Positions 24,886-33,383 are shown, counted from the first letter of the stretch. The stretch is 64,000 nucleotides of DNA from Bacillota bacterium (GCA_023386955.1 JAEWIS010000023.1:310001-374000); one strand, 5' to 3'. Notes: a model not told the origin generated them from the letters alone. Made by a program: numbers and translations.

Positions 24886-25320
24886 ATGTACGAACCTAAT
24901 GATGATGACATTAAGATACAAAGATCAATTCTTGATGAAGAGAGAGAACCGTTTGTAATCAGGTTCTTTTTTAATAATAAAAATACCATATATGGATTCG
25001 TTGCCTTGGGTGAAACAGGTTTCACTCAATATGGTCTTGATATAATTGCTGCAGGGGTCTCGGCACTAATCATTAATACAATACACAGCCTAAAACATTT
25101 AACAAAAGATCATGTAGAAGCTGAGATGCAGAAAAATTACTCAACATGTATATTACCAGAGCTACAAACGAAAAATCGGGGGAGTAAAGAGGCAATAACA
25201 TTGTTAAAGTCGCTAGAAATTGGAATACATAGCATACAAAATACGTATGGGGAGAAATATATAACATTAGAAAAGTTATATGAAAAACAAAAAACAGGAT
25301 TATTTAAAATATTTAAGTGA
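24886..25320 (+). CDS. Prp-like protein lacking the catalytic residues
   Basis: A 144-residue protein. Residues about 41-75 (FVALGETGFTQYGLDIIAAG then VSALIINTIHSL) match Prp, the cysteine protease that trims ribosomal protein L27 in Firmicutes, whose hallmark is GHA...G-x-DIVCAAVSAL. Here the His position is Glu (GET) and the Cys position is Ala (DIIAAG), so it should be inactive as a protease. GGGAGG stands 5-6 bases before the ATG at 24886, which I chose over a longer start. It could be a decoy, a binding protein, or simply a drifting paralogue. Confidence 0.6.
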   Translation: MYEPNDDDIKIQRSILDEEREPFVIRFFFNNKNTIYGFVALGETGFTQYGLDIIAAGVSALIINTIHSLKHLTKDHVEAEMQKNYSTCILPELQTKNRGSKEAITLLKSLEIGIHSIQNTYGEKYITLEKLYEKQKTGLFKIFK

Positions 25321-25443
25321 GTTGCATGCTCTTCGATGATGATTTTTTCGAGGTGCGGAATAGTAAGAATCTTGTGCCGACTAAGTTCGTTGGACCTGAC
25401 AAATACCCCTTAAGCCTTTGAGGGGGGGAATACAAGACCGTTA
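25321..25443 (+). repeat. Degenerate cassette site
   Basis: Recognisable pieces in order: TTTTTTCGAGGTGCGGAATAG, CTAAGTTCGTTGGACC, CCCCTTAAGCC and GAATACAAGACCGTTA. The left outer arm is lost. Confidence 0.65.
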
Positions 25444-25471
25444 GTCGGAACAACATTAAGGAAGGTGAAGA

Positions 25472-26101
25472 ATGAAAAAATTTCAAGTATCAAGTATGAT
25501 AGCAATCCTAATTCTATGGCTAATAGCTAGGGTGTTTCTTGAATTACAATTCGTTGGATTTTTTTCTGATGCATCAGCTCCCATTTCAGCGGTTGTGGTT
25601 CTTTATGTTGCTGCAGTCATCCTCTTATTTTTTATTTTTCTCCTTCCTGGAGTGCATTCTGATCAATTGTCAAATCTAGGAATATTGATAGTACTCCCGC
25701 TTTTCTTGCTATCTATTCCTGCCTACTTCGATTTTGCAAATAAACATGTTGTTCAATGGAACGAATCAAGGAGGTTACAAGAATACTATAAAAATGTTGA
25801 GAAAACAAAAACGTACTATAAGGGAGTCTTAAAGCAAGAATTTACATATGATGAAATCATATATTACTCCGATAAGTCAACCATCTATTCTTTTAGTACT
25901 ACAGAAACTCCTTCTCTAGAACAAGTCAAGTATTTGTTAAATGCAATAAAGCCTGTGGATCATCTAAATATTATTGTGCGTTTGTTCAATGAAAGTGAAA
26001 AGAGTCATTGGACTATGCGATTTGATAAGAATAAACAAATAGTCAGATGCGAGGAATCATTATCTCCAGAAGGAAATATATACGTCAATCTCTGTAAGTA
26101 G
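25472..26101 (+). CDS. Membrane-anchored protein of unknown function
   Basis: A 209-residue protein. Three hydrophobic segments lie at about residues 8-30, 38-60 and 68-88, followed by a soluble domain of about 115 residues with mixed strands and helices. AAGGTGAAG precedes the ATG. No family recognised. It follows a degenerate site and precedes another, so it is a cassette gene by position. Confidence 0.65.
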   Translation: MKKFQVSSMIAILILWLIARVFLELQFVGFFSDASAPISAVVVLYVAAVILLFFIFLLPGVHSDQLSNLGILIVLPLFLLSIPAYFDFANKHVVQWNESRRLQEYYKNVEKTKTYYKGVLKQEFTYDEIIYYSDKSTIYSFSTTETPSLEQVKYLLNAIKPVDHLNIIVRLFNESEKSHWTMRFDKNKQIVRCEESLSPEGNIYVNLCK

Positions 26102-26121
26102 AGTCTGCGGTATCGAATTAC

Positions 26122-26260
26122 TGATTTACGCCGCGGCGGCCTGACGGTATTGGTTCTATAGAGTGTAATTTTCCTACGTGCAAAATTTACTTTATCTGCA
26201 GAAGCTTTTCGAAGAAGTGGATTCAGCCGATAAACCTGCACCGGTTAAATCCAATGGACG
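26122..26260 (+). repeat. Degenerate cassette site
   Basis: GCCGCGGCGGCCTGACGG and TTGGT on the left, CTGCAGAAGCTTTTCGAAG then TGGATTCAGC in the middle, CCTGCACCGGTTAAATCC on the right. The right outer arm is gone. Confidence 0.65.
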
Positions 26261-26295
26261 GGGTTAATAACAATAAAACCAAAGGATTGATAACA

Positions 26296-26652
26296 ATGAT
26301 ATTAGAAGTAGCCATATTGCAAGTGAAAACTGGGTTAACAGAAGAGTTCGAGCAGAATTTTAAGATAGCTTCGGGAATCATCTCAAAGATGAAGGGCTAC
26401 GTTAATCATGAAATACAAAAATGCATGGAAGACACCAATAAATATATATTATTAGTACACTGGAATACTCTTGAGGATCATACCATTGGATTTCGAAAAT
26501 CAGAGGAATACCAGGAATGGAAGAAATTATTACATCCCTTTTATGATCCATTTCCGACAGTTGAACATTATAAAATGATCGATCTTAATGAAGCAGCGGA
26601 GCCACCTGTATCTATAAGACGAGGAAAACCCAAAATAAATAACACAAAGTGA
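26296..26652 (+). CDS. Antibiotic biosynthesis monooxygenase (ABM) family protein
   Basis: A 118-residue single-domain protein with the ABM ferredoxin-like fold pattern: ILEVAILQVKTGLTEEFEQ at the start, MKGYVNHEIQ in the middle, KYILLVHWNTLEDH and FRKSEEYQEWKKLL after it. Members are small dimeric monooxygenases or quinone-type enzymes without cofactor. I start at 26296, about 10 bases behind AAAGGA, because the longer frame begins inside a repeat remnant. Intact. Confidence 0.75.
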   Translation: MILEVAILQVKTGLTEEFEQNFKIASGIISKMKGYVNHEIQKCMEDTNKYILLVHWNTLEDHTIGFRKSEEYQEWKKLLHPFYDPFPTVEHYKMIDLNEAAEPPVSIRRGKPKINNTK

Positions 26653-27205
26653 AAATAATAGGTAATACCTTATTCCATTTTCATAATGGTGATTCAGATG
26701 AGGTTAAAGATCATTTTGGATTATTGTTGCTTACAGATTACCTAAGGCAATTTTGCTCAACGATTTCAATAGATGAAGTGAAAACTGGATTTTATGATAT
26801 ATGGATGAGAAAGATTGAATCAAGAAAGGTTACTTTAACTGAGAAATATTGATAGAACTTCGTAATAGAGGGTATCGGCTAGGCGTTATTTCAAATACTT
26901 GTTACTTTGATGACGTTATGAAGCATTGCTTTGAACGAGCTAATGTATTTGACTTATTTGAGACTTACACCTTTAGTTATGGAATAGGAATTTGTAAACC
27001 GAGATTAGAGATTTTCCAAACAGCTCTTTCCAAGATGTGTGTGGATTCAAGTGATTGCTTAATGATCGGGGATAACTATAAAGTGGACCTGGAACCAGCA
27101 CTCGAACTTGGAATGAAGGCGATTTTATACGAACGTATGAGGTCTCAGAATGATAAAGAAGTAATGAAAGTAACATCAATTAGAGAATTGCTTGCATATT
27201 TGTAA
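26649..27205 (+). pseudogene. HAD-superfamily hydrolase, broken
   Basis: The second half (26849-27205) has VISNTCYF, the KP lysine in GICKPRLEIF, and CLMIGDNYKVD, which are HAD motifs II, III and IV. The first half (26649-26852) reads KIIGNTLFHF where D-x-G-N-T with the nucleophile Asp is expected, so the Asp appears deleted. A stop (TGA 26850) divides the two halves, with a frame change. It overlaps the ABM gene by 4 bases. A working phosphatase is unlikely. Confidence 0.7.
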
Positions 27206-27253
27206 TGGATTATCCGAGTAATTGTGCACATTTTGAGCCAAAGGGAGAGCTAT

Positions 27254-27820
27254 ATGGAGACCATTATTTATATGGTTAGGCATGCAGAGTCACCATATAC
27301 GGAAGGAAACGAAAGAACCAGGGGCCTTACCCTAGAGGGAAAGAAGAATGCAGGGAAAATCACTGAACTATTAAAAGATGAAGGAATTAATATAATTATA
27401 TCCAGTCCCTATGCTCGAGCCATTCTAACCGTAGAAGGGCTAGCGGAGGCATTAGAATTAGATATTCAGATTTTTGAGGATCTTCGAGAAAGGCACTTTT
27501 CAGACTGCATAATTACGGATGAAGAGTTTATGCCGGCTATGAAGAGGATGTTTGATGATCCCACTTATGCATTGCCAGGTGGAGAGTCTAACACTGTTTG
27601 CCAGAATAGATCAGTTGGAGTGATTACATATATCTTAGAAGAATATAAGGGGAAGAAGATTGTTATTGGAACACATGGGAATGTAATGACATTGATGATG
27701 AATTATTTCGATTCGACTTACGGATGGGATTTCCTGAATCAAACAAAGAAACCAGATATCTATAAATTATTTTTTAAAGATTTAGAATTAAAAGAAGTAA
27801 AAAGATTGTGGTATGAGTGA
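27254..27820 (+). CDS. Histidine phosphatase family protein (first copy)
   Basis: A 188-residue protein with the RHG-type motif MVRHAESPY near residue 8, IIISSPYARAILT near 50 with the second arginine, and IGTHGNVMTL near 139 with the second catalytic His. It is a phosphoglycerate-mutase-like phosphatase of unknown substrate. GGGAGAG precedes the ATG at 27254. A clear relative lies at 28475, separated by one GNAT gene. Confidence 0.85.
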   Translation: METIIYMVRHAESPYTEGNERTRGLTLEGKKNAGKITELLKDEGINIIISSPYARAILTVEGLAEALELDIQIFEDLRERHFSDCIITDEEFMPAMKRMFDDPTYALPGGESNTVCQNRSVGVITYILEEYKGKKIVIGTHGNVMTLMMNYFDSTYGWDFLNQTKKPDIYKLFFKDLELKEVKRLWYE

Positions 27821-27838
27821 ATTCCGCGGGGTGAGATA

Positions 27839-28381
27839 ATGAATCAAACAATTAGAAGAGCCAATATAGACGATCTTGACTTCATTGTGAGAACTGATTT
27901 ATTAAATGAAGGTTACACTTCAAATAGTGATGTTATGACTATTGAAGAAGTTGATAGACACACACAAAAACTAAAGCAATTTATAGTTGATGAAGAAAAG
28001 GGAATATTAGTTTTAGAGGATGCAGAACAAAACGGATGTATAGGGTATATTATGTATCGCATAAGTAATAGGGACAATCCGTATCCTTGGAAAACTGCGT
28101 TTAGTGAATTGGATCGCAACCTTTTTCAAGAAGACGGACGTTTTTTAGAAATATACAATCTATGGGTGAATTCAGAATATCGTAGACAAGGGTTGGCAAC
28201 ATTCCTTAAGAAAGTAATCGAGATAGAGGCTAAAAGGCATAGTGTAAGCCTAATCTATACTCATACAGAAGCAGAAAATGAACATGTTATAGAATTAAAT
28301 AGAAAGCTCGGATATGTAGAAGTGCGTCGTGGAAGAATTTGGGATCAAGTAATTCGAGTAAGTTTAATAAAAAACATTTAA
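27839..28381 (+). CDS. GNAT-family acetyltransferase
   Basis: A 180-residue GNAT protein. LWVNSEYRRQGLATFLKK near residue 104 holds the R-R-Q-G-L-A acetyl-CoA loop, and ENEHVIELNRKLGYVEVRRG is the C-terminal part. GGGGTGAG stands 6 bases before the ATG, and the gene is 18 bases after the phosphatase, so the two may be co-transcribed. Substrate unknown. Confidence 0.85.
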   Translation: MNQTIRRANIDDLDFIVRTDLLNEGYTSNSDVMTIEEVDRHTQKLKQFIVDEEKGILVLEDAEQNGCIGYIMYRISNRDNPYPWKTAFSELDRNLFQEDGRFLEIYNLWVNSEYRRQGLATFLKKVIEIEAKRHSVSLIYTHTEAENEHVIELNRKLGYVEVRRGRIWDQVIRVSLIKNI

Positions 28382-28420
28382 GAGCTAGATATCAGTTAGG
28401 AAGATGGGGATTTCATTGTA

Positions 28421-28452
28421 GAGCCTTGGTTTTGGAGAGGCATTGAGGGGAT
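28421..28452 (+). repeat. Fragment of a cassette site
   Basis: GAGCCTTGGTTTTGGAGAGG followed by CATTGAGGGGA matches the CCCTTGGTCTGC...GAGGCATTTCGAGGA middle of the repeat. No arms remain. Confidence 0.5.
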
Positions 28453-28474
28453 ATGACTAATAGGATGTGATTTA

Positions 28475-29014
28475 TTGAAAGTAATTTATCTTGTGCGCCA
28501 TTGCGAAGCGGTTGGCCAAGCACCTGAAGATTCTTTGACAGTGCAGGGTCAGGAAGATACCGTCCGATTAATTGATTTTTTTAGGGATAAGGATATTGAA
28601 ATGATAATATCAAGTCCATTTGTAAGGACCATAGAGACTATAACCCCATTTGCTAACACTATTGAAAAGGAGATATTAATTGATGAGCGATTGAAGGAAC
28701 GGGTATTAAGTACAACTGACTTGGAGAATTGGATGGGTAAACTGGAAGCAACTTATCGAGATATGGATTTGAAGTTTGAAGGTGGAGAATCCTCAAACGA
28801 AGCAATGAGGAGAGGGATTGAAGTTATAGAGGAACAACTGGAAAGGCCGGAATCGAATATTATTGTAGTTACGCATGGAGCATTATTATCTTTGATTATA
28901 AGTCATTATTCAAAGGAGTTTGGTTTTGAGGAATGGAAAAATCTGAAGAATCCAGACATTTATAAGCTAGAAATAGATACTCAAGGGGTGAGGGTAGAGC
29001 ATTTGTGGAGGTAG
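28475..29014 (+). CDS. Histidine phosphatase family protein (second copy)
   Basis: A 179-residue relative of the gene at 27254. YLVRHCEAVG near residue 5, MIISSPFVRTIETI near 47, and VVTHGALLSL near 131 keep the catalytic residues. Both proteins end with NPDIYKL-like or PDIYKLFF stretches followed by a K/R-LW motif, so they are paralogues. A TTG start is used behind AGGATGTG. The substrate is unknown. Confidence 0.82.
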   Translation: MKVIYLVRHCEAVGQAPEDSLTVQGQEDTVRLIDFFRDKDIEMIISSPFVRTIETITPFANTIEKEILIDERLKERVLSTTDLENWMGKLEATYRDMDLKFEGGESSNEAMRRGIEVIEEQLERPESNIIVVTHGALLSLIISHYSKEFGFEEWKNLKNPDIYKLEIDTQGVRVEHLWR

Positions 29015-29067
29015 TACGTAAAAGTGGGCAACGTACATAAGATCGTCATATTTAAGGGGGAAAGTCA

Positions 29068-29460
29068 TTGACAAGAAATGAAATCGTTATCAAACACTTG
29101 CGTTTTGTCTCATTCATTAAATTTAATGCAGCCATTTCAACATCATTCGGTACCATCTTAGGTGTTATATTTGCAATAGCTACTATGTTTGGCGGTAATG
29201 TTAAGACAACATGGAATGGAAGGGGAATTACAGGAATAGAGGAAACCATCTTTAATTTACTCGGGCCCCCTTTGTTTATGTTAATATTTGGCGTTATCTT
29301 CTCAGTACTTTTATTTCTTCCTATGTGGCTGGCTTTGAAGGTTACGAAAGGAATCCATATTCAAGGAAACTTTATCGTGAGAAAAATTGAGGAAGAGTCT
29401 GCAAAGTTAACTGAAAGTGCAGAAACCAATCAATTGAATAGAGTCAACGATAACGAGTGA
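29068..29460 (+). CDS. Small membrane protein
   Basis: A 130-residue protein with two long hydrophobic segments (about residues 22-44 and 66-90, LLGPPLFMLIFGVIFSVLLF) and an acidic, Glu-rich cytoplasmic tail. It resembles DUF-type small membrane proteins of Bacillales, but I do not recognise a named family. TTG start, AAGGGGG about 8 bases upstream. Confidence 0.65.
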   Translation: MTRNEIVIKHLRFVSFIKFNAAISTSFGTILGVIFAIATMFGGNVKTTWNGRGITGIEETIFNLLGPPLFMLIFGVIFSVLLFLPMWLALKVTKGIHIQGNFIVRKIEEESAKLTESAETNQLNRVNDNE

Positions 29461-29530
29461 AAATGAAAATATATTTGATTGTTTGAGAAGAGAAATTAAA
29501 GAATCAGATGTATCCATGAATATAAGATGG

Positions 29531-29569
29531 ATTTCAGTAGGTCAGAAATTAGCAGATAACCCGACACAA
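29531..29569 (+). repeat. Fragment of a cassette site
   Basis: ATTTCAGTAGGTCAGAAATT followed by AGCAGATAACCCGACACA matches the ATTTCGAGGAAGCGGAATCAGCAGACAACCCTGCAC part of the repeat. Confidence 0.5.
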
Positions 29570-29625
29570 GCTTGTTGCAAACCCATGTGACGATAATGTA
29601 AACCGATATTGGGATGGTGATTGTG

Positions 29626-30162
29626 ATGAAAAGCATCTGTTATGTTGTTTTGCCCGATGATTTATTAACGAATGATAAAACGGCTTATGACTTTCTGAAA
29701 AACCACATCGCTATTTATAATTCCGAGCTGGAGGTTGAACCTTATAAACAATTCTTTTCAAAAGAAGAAACATTAGAAATTGCAAAACGAAACGGATTTC
29801 ATCATCTGGACGAATTTGAGGAACACCTGAAGGTTCATGGAAAGGATGAAGGTATAGAGAATGGATTATATTTCTGGATTACCACGTTTAATCTACAAGG
29901 GCGTTGGGACAGCTACCGGTTGGATGGTATAGAAAAAGGATCTGATTTGATGAAGGAAGTATTGCCGTATTCTGTGGTCACTCCGGATGGGATTTGGCAC
30001 TCTGAGGAGGATTGTGGATATAAGCCGGTTTTAGATTTTGAGAACCAATTTAACCAGCATCCCAATAATATCGAACCCGAAAAAAAGTGGATGGAGTTTT
30101 TGGAAGGTTTTTTTCAAGAGTATCGCAGTAAAAATATGGCTGTGTTGCAGGTGCATTCATAG
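29626..30162 (+). CDS. Unrecognised soluble protein
   Basis: A 178-residue protein, helical and aromatic, with no catalytic motif I recognise. The ATG at 29626 has GATGGTGA upstream; an alternative ATG at 29614 would add four residues. The middle ENGLYFWITTFNLQGRWDSY suggests a beta-rich core. It lies within the decayed part of the array. Confidence 0.65.
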   Translation: MKSICYVVLPDDLLTNDKTAYDFLKNHIAIYNSELEVEPYKQFFSKEETLEIAKRNGFHHLDEFEEHLKVHGKDEGIENGLYFWITTFNLQGRWDSYRLDGIEKGSDLMKEVLPYSVVTPDGIWHSEEDCGYKPVLDFENQFNQHPNNIEPEKKWMEFLEGFFQEYRSKNMAVLQVHS

Positions 30163-30181
30163 GGATTCGGGTGAACAATAA

Positions 30182-30361
30182 ATAGGGATAGCAGGTGAAT
30201 CCTATGGCGGGTCTTTAGTCCGGGGAATTATTCATAAACGCGTTTCCCAGGTTGACGGTCTTCTCTTAATCTGCCCAGCAGCAGGAGGAGGAGCGGAGTA
30301 TGAAGTATTGGAAAAAGATGAAGGGCTGTTAAATACGATCCAAACTAAACGGGTATGGTGA
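30182..30361 (+). pseudogene. Fragment of an alpha/beta hydrolase
   Basis: An open stretch without a start codon reads IAGESYGGSLVRGIIHKRV, which contains the nucleophile elbow G-E-S-Y-G-G, then VDGLLLICPAAGGGAEYEV and a stop. It keeps only the middle of a serine hydrolase. Confidence 0.65.
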
Positions 30362-30367
30362 GAGAGG

Positions 30368-30988
30368 ATGATTGAGTTGCACACGGAGATCAATCCCTTT
30401 TGTAAACAGATATGCAAGGATGTGAACATGGAAGCTTTATACCCGGTGGTCAACTGTAAGGCGGAGAAAATAAAAATGATCATGATTTCAGAAGCCATCC
30501 CTCAGAAAATGCAGGATTATTTTTATAGCGGAGTTCATGCTACGTTTTTCCAAACAACGCAAACGGCTTTTGCGGATGCTGGATTGAAGATAGAGCATCC
30601 CGATGAATTACTTGATAAAGGGATTTATTTGACAACTGCTATAAAATGCACAAAAAAAGACTATTTGGTCTCCGCGGAGACCATTAAGAGCTGCAGTTTT
30701 CCCCTTGAGCAAGAGATAGACTTGTTCCCCAATGTCCGTGTGATCATGTGTATGGGGGATTTCGCCATTAAGGCGGTTAATTACATATTCAAGCGGAAAG
30801 ATGGTGTGCGGGTCATTCCTGCCGGTTCAACTTATAAGATCCGCAACCAAGAATACATCCATAAAGGAATAAGGTTTTATCCTTCCTACACGCAGACGGG
30901 AGATAGCTTTAATATTGAAAAAAGCAAACGAACCATGATCGCTCAGGATATTCGAAGTGCTCTCGATCATGTAAATCAATTTTCTTGA
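30368..30988 (+). CDS. Uracil-DNA glycosylase-like protein
   Basis: A 206-residue protein with MISEAIPQKMQDYFYSG near residue 38 and ELLDKGIYLTTAIKCTKKDY near 80, followed by a strand VRVIMCMGDFAIKAV and a C-terminal RFYPSYTQTGDSFNI. This order resembles the uracil-DNA glycosylase fold of the family 4/5 kind. CKQICKD near the N-terminus could contribute cluster ligands. The exact activity is uncertain. GAGAGAGG precedes the ATG. Confidence 0.65.
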   Translation: MIELHTEINPFCKQICKDVNMEALYPVVNCKAEKIKMIMISEAIPQKMQDYFYSGVHATFFQTTQTAFADAGLKIEHPDELLDKGIYLTTAIKCTKKDYLVSAETIKSCSFPLEQEIDLFPNVRVIMCMGDFAIKAVNYIFKRKDGVRVIPAGSTYKIRNQEYIHKGIRFYPSYTQTGDSFNIEKSKRTMIAQDIRSALDHVNQFS

Positions 30989-31025
30989 CGAAAATGCAGA
31001 AATCCTAAGGAGAATGATACATCGC

Positions 31026-31510
31026 ATGAAAAAGCTCATTTTCATTTGCGGAGCTAATGGTATAGGCAAATCGACTGTCAGTAAAGCACTTCATAATCAC
31101 CTGCCAAATTCGGCCTGTATCGATAGTGAGCATAAACCCATTTGAGTTAACCACGACACCATCGAACTTTTCAAAGCAAATATTGGCGCGTTGATGATAA
31201 ACAGTTTTACATGTGATTTTATCGAAACGGTCATATTCCCGTACGGATTTCATGGACCGCGAAAGGAAATCTTCGATTCGGTTATTCAGCTTTTGAGGAA
31301 TAGTAAAATTGAATTTGAACTTCCCCCCGCCATTCTGGAGTGTGAGGAAACGGAAAATATCAGAAGAATGTGAAACGATAACAGAGGCGAGAAACGGATT
31401 GAAAAAGCCCTCAAACATACCAGGCAAATATATGATGAATGTACCCCAGGATTAATACAACGGAATTAACCGTTTCTGAGACCGTGGAACGGATTTTGAA
31501 ACTCATATGA
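31026..31510 (+). pseudogene. Decayed P-loop nucleoside kinase-like gene
   Basis: It begins MKKLIFICGANGIGKSTVSK with an intact Walker A, then a stop at 31143 and several frame changes. Later pieces include FIETVIFPYGFHGPRKEIF and a final ERILKLI. An intact relative sits at 33476. No function is left. Confidence 0.78.
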
Positions 31511-31542
31511 AATCTTGAAACTGATCCAGAGGTGAAGCATTT

Positions 31543-31965
31543 ATGCAAATTAAAGGGCTAAACCATCTGTGCTTTTCTGTATCCAACTTAGAACAATCAA
31601 TTGTGTTTTATGAGCAGGTTTTTGGAGCCAAGATCTTGGTCAAGGGCAGAAAACTTGCTTATTTTGATTTGAGCGGCATATGGGTAGCATTAAATAAGGA
31701 AGCAACTATTGACAGAAGCGAGTTGAATAAGTCGTACACGCATATTGCATTCTCCATCTTGGATGAAGAATACGAAGCTTACACTAATAAATTGAGTGAG
31801 TTAGGTGTAAATATATTACCTGGAAGAGAGCGAGATGAAAGGGACAGAAAATCCATTTATTTTACAGACCCCGATGGACATAAATTTGAGCTTCATACAG
31901 GTCAATTGATTGACAGAATGGAATATTATAGGAAGAACAAAACGCATATGCAATTTTTTGAATAA
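31543..31965 (+). CDS. fosB: FosB-like bacillithiol transferase, fosfomycin resistance
   Basis: A 140-residue VOC-fold metalloenzyme that reads like FosB over its whole length: IKGLNHLCFSVSNLEQSI at the start, GRKLAYFDLSGIWVALN, SYTHIAFS, RDRKSIYFTDPDGHKFELH and RMEYYRKNKTHMQFF at the end. Metal ligands are His7 (NHLC), His66 (THIA) and Glu115 (FELH). It adds bacillithiol to fosfomycin and opens its epoxide. AGAGGTGAAG precedes the ATG. It stands in the array just before a repeat fragment, so it was probably brought in as a cassette. Intact. Confidence 0.9.
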   Translation: MQIKGLNHLCFSVSNLEQSIVFYEQVFGAKILVKGRKLAYFDLSGIWVALNKEATIDRSELNKSYTHIAFSILDEEYEAYTNKLSELGVNILPGRERDERDRKSIYFTDPDGHKFELHTGQLIDRMEYYRKNKTHMQFFE

Positions 31966-31990
31966 GAGTAGAGTAGAAGTTCGAACAACC

Positions 31991-32044
31991 TGTTTTCACG
32001 CGGCGGGTTTTAAGGTTCGGGAAAATCCTACGAAGCTAAGCGGA
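31991..32044 (+). repeat. Fragment of a cassette site after fosB
   Basis: TTTTCACGCGGCGGGTTTTAAGG, GGAAAATCC and CTACGAAGCTAAGCGG match the left arm and the GCGAGGCTAAG part of the repeat. It is the last fragment I can identify with confidence. Confidence 0.6.
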
Positions 32045-32054
32045 GGTATGAGAA

Positions 32055-32594
32055 GTGGAAATAATGGATTTAAACCCTTACGACAATGATAAAATGCGTC
32101 AAACTGCGCAATTGCTATTTGAAAGCTTTTCTTCATGGGTTACTTTTCATGATGCAATGGAAGAGGTTATCGAATCGTTAAAGGAAGGGAAAGTAAGTAG
32201 AGTAGCAATAGACTCCACAGACCAAGTTGTTGGCTGGATTGCCGGCTATAGTCAGTACCATGGAAACGTCTGGGAGATTCATCCTTTGGTTGTAGGGGCA
32301 CAAGATAGGAAGAGAGGTATTGGCCGAGCCTTGGTTAGTGATTTTGAGGAGTGTGTTAAACAAAAGGGAGCTATAACAATCATTTTAGGCGCTGATGACG
32401 AGGATGGAAGGACTACACTTGCAGATATAAATCTGTATCCGGATATACATGAACATATTTCTAAATTCAACGGACACGATCATCCAACGGGATTTTATCA
32501 GAAGTTAGGGTTTACGATAACAGGAGTCATACCAGATGCAAATGGAATTGGTAAACCAGATATACTTATGGCTAAACGAGTAGGCAATATATAG
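32055..32594 (+). CDS. AAC(6')-Ii-like GNAT acetyltransferase
   Basis: A 179-residue GNAT protein. WEIHPLVVGAQDRKRGIGRA (acetyl-CoA loop RKRGIG), GAITIILGADDEDGRTTLAD, HPTGFYQKLGFTITGVIPDA and GKPDILMAKR follow the order and wording of AAC(6')-Ii-type aminoglycoside 6'-acetyltransferases. Aminoglycoside resistance is plausible, but the true substrate needs testing. A GTG start sits 9 bases behind CGGAGG. It is next to fosB, separated by a repeat fragment. Confidence 0.78.
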   Translation: MEIMDLNPYDNDKMRQTAQLLFESFSSWVTFHDAMEEVIESLKEGKVSRVAIDSTDQVVGWIAGYSQYHGNVWEIHPLVVGAQDRKRGIGRALVSDFEECVKQKGAITIILGADDEDGRTTLADINLYPDIHEHISKFNGHDHPTGFYQKLGFTITGVIPDANGIGKPDILMAKRVGNI

Positions 32595-32644
32595 ACCCTA
32601 GCAAGGTCTTTTGAAAGCGGATTCAAGGTTCTTTTACAATAATA

Positions 32645-32915
32645 GTTAATAGCAGCCAAGATAAATTGTTGTTGGTAAAAAGGCGGGATGTCCGGTTTGG
32701 GATTTACCTGGAGGCACGCTAAAAAATGGTGAATCGGATTTTGAGTGTGCAATTAGAGAGGCAAAGGAAGAAACCGGGCTGGAAATCGAGATCATTCGAA
32801 AGATGGATGTTACTATAGGCCTTTGTATCAGGATATTCAGCATATCTTTGTTGGAAGGGTTGATTCTAAAATTATTTATTTTTTCAAACGTCAATTAAAA
32901 AATATAAGAAGATAG
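32645..32915 (+). pseudogene. Decayed NUDIX hydrolase
   Basis: VNSSQDKLLLVKRRD is followed, after a frame change, by VWDLPGGTLKNGE and AIREAKEETGLEI, an intact NUDIX box, and after a second change by PLYQDIQHIFVGRVDSK. No usable start. An intact NUDIX gene follows at 34090. Confidence 0.75.
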
Positions 32916-32933
32916 AGATTAGAAGGTGATTCA

Positions 32934-33383
32934 ATGGCTCAAAGGAAGCTGTTATTTATAATATTAGTGATATTGATATTTTCGAGTTGTGCAGTCAATA
33001 AAGTAATAGATGAACACCCAGATCAAATACTCAAACAATATGCTAAAGCTATATCTGAAAGTGATTGCAAAACTTTGGTCCGACTCTATGGTGGTGAATA
33101 TGAATTTATGGCAGGATTTTCACCCAAGGAAGATAGAAGTAATCATGAAAAAGTGTTCAAGAATTATTTGAAAGTCCTGCCGGATAAAATTTTCTTGGAT
33201 GAAATCATTGAAAAGACTGCTCAAAACGAAAACGAAATAATGTATGTTGTTACCTTCAAGAAAAGGGATGGCTCACTATTTGATGTTGGTGACACACAGA
33301 ATAGAAGTAGTCAATTCAGATTTGCATTAAAGAAAATTAATGGACGATTTATGGTGATGGACCCTCCGCCATACCAAGCATGA
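32934..33383 (+). CDS. Lipoprotein of unknown function
   Basis: A 149-residue protein with a lipoprotein signal: basic MAQRKL, a hydrophobic stretch, and lipobox FSSC with Cys19 as the acylation site. The mature part, KQYAKAISESDCKTLVRLYG and on, resembles NTF2/SnoaL-like or DUF4878-type small domains of lipoproteins. GAAGGTGAT precedes the ATG. It would sit on the outer face of the membrane. Confidence 0.72.
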   Translation: MAQRKLLFIILVILIFSSCAVNKVIDEHPDQILKQYAKAISESDCKTLVRLYGGEYEFMAGFSPKEDRSNHEKVFKNYLKVLPDKIFLDEIIEKTAQNENEIMYVVTFKKRDGSLFDVGDTQNRSSQFRFALKKINGRFMVMDPPPYQA

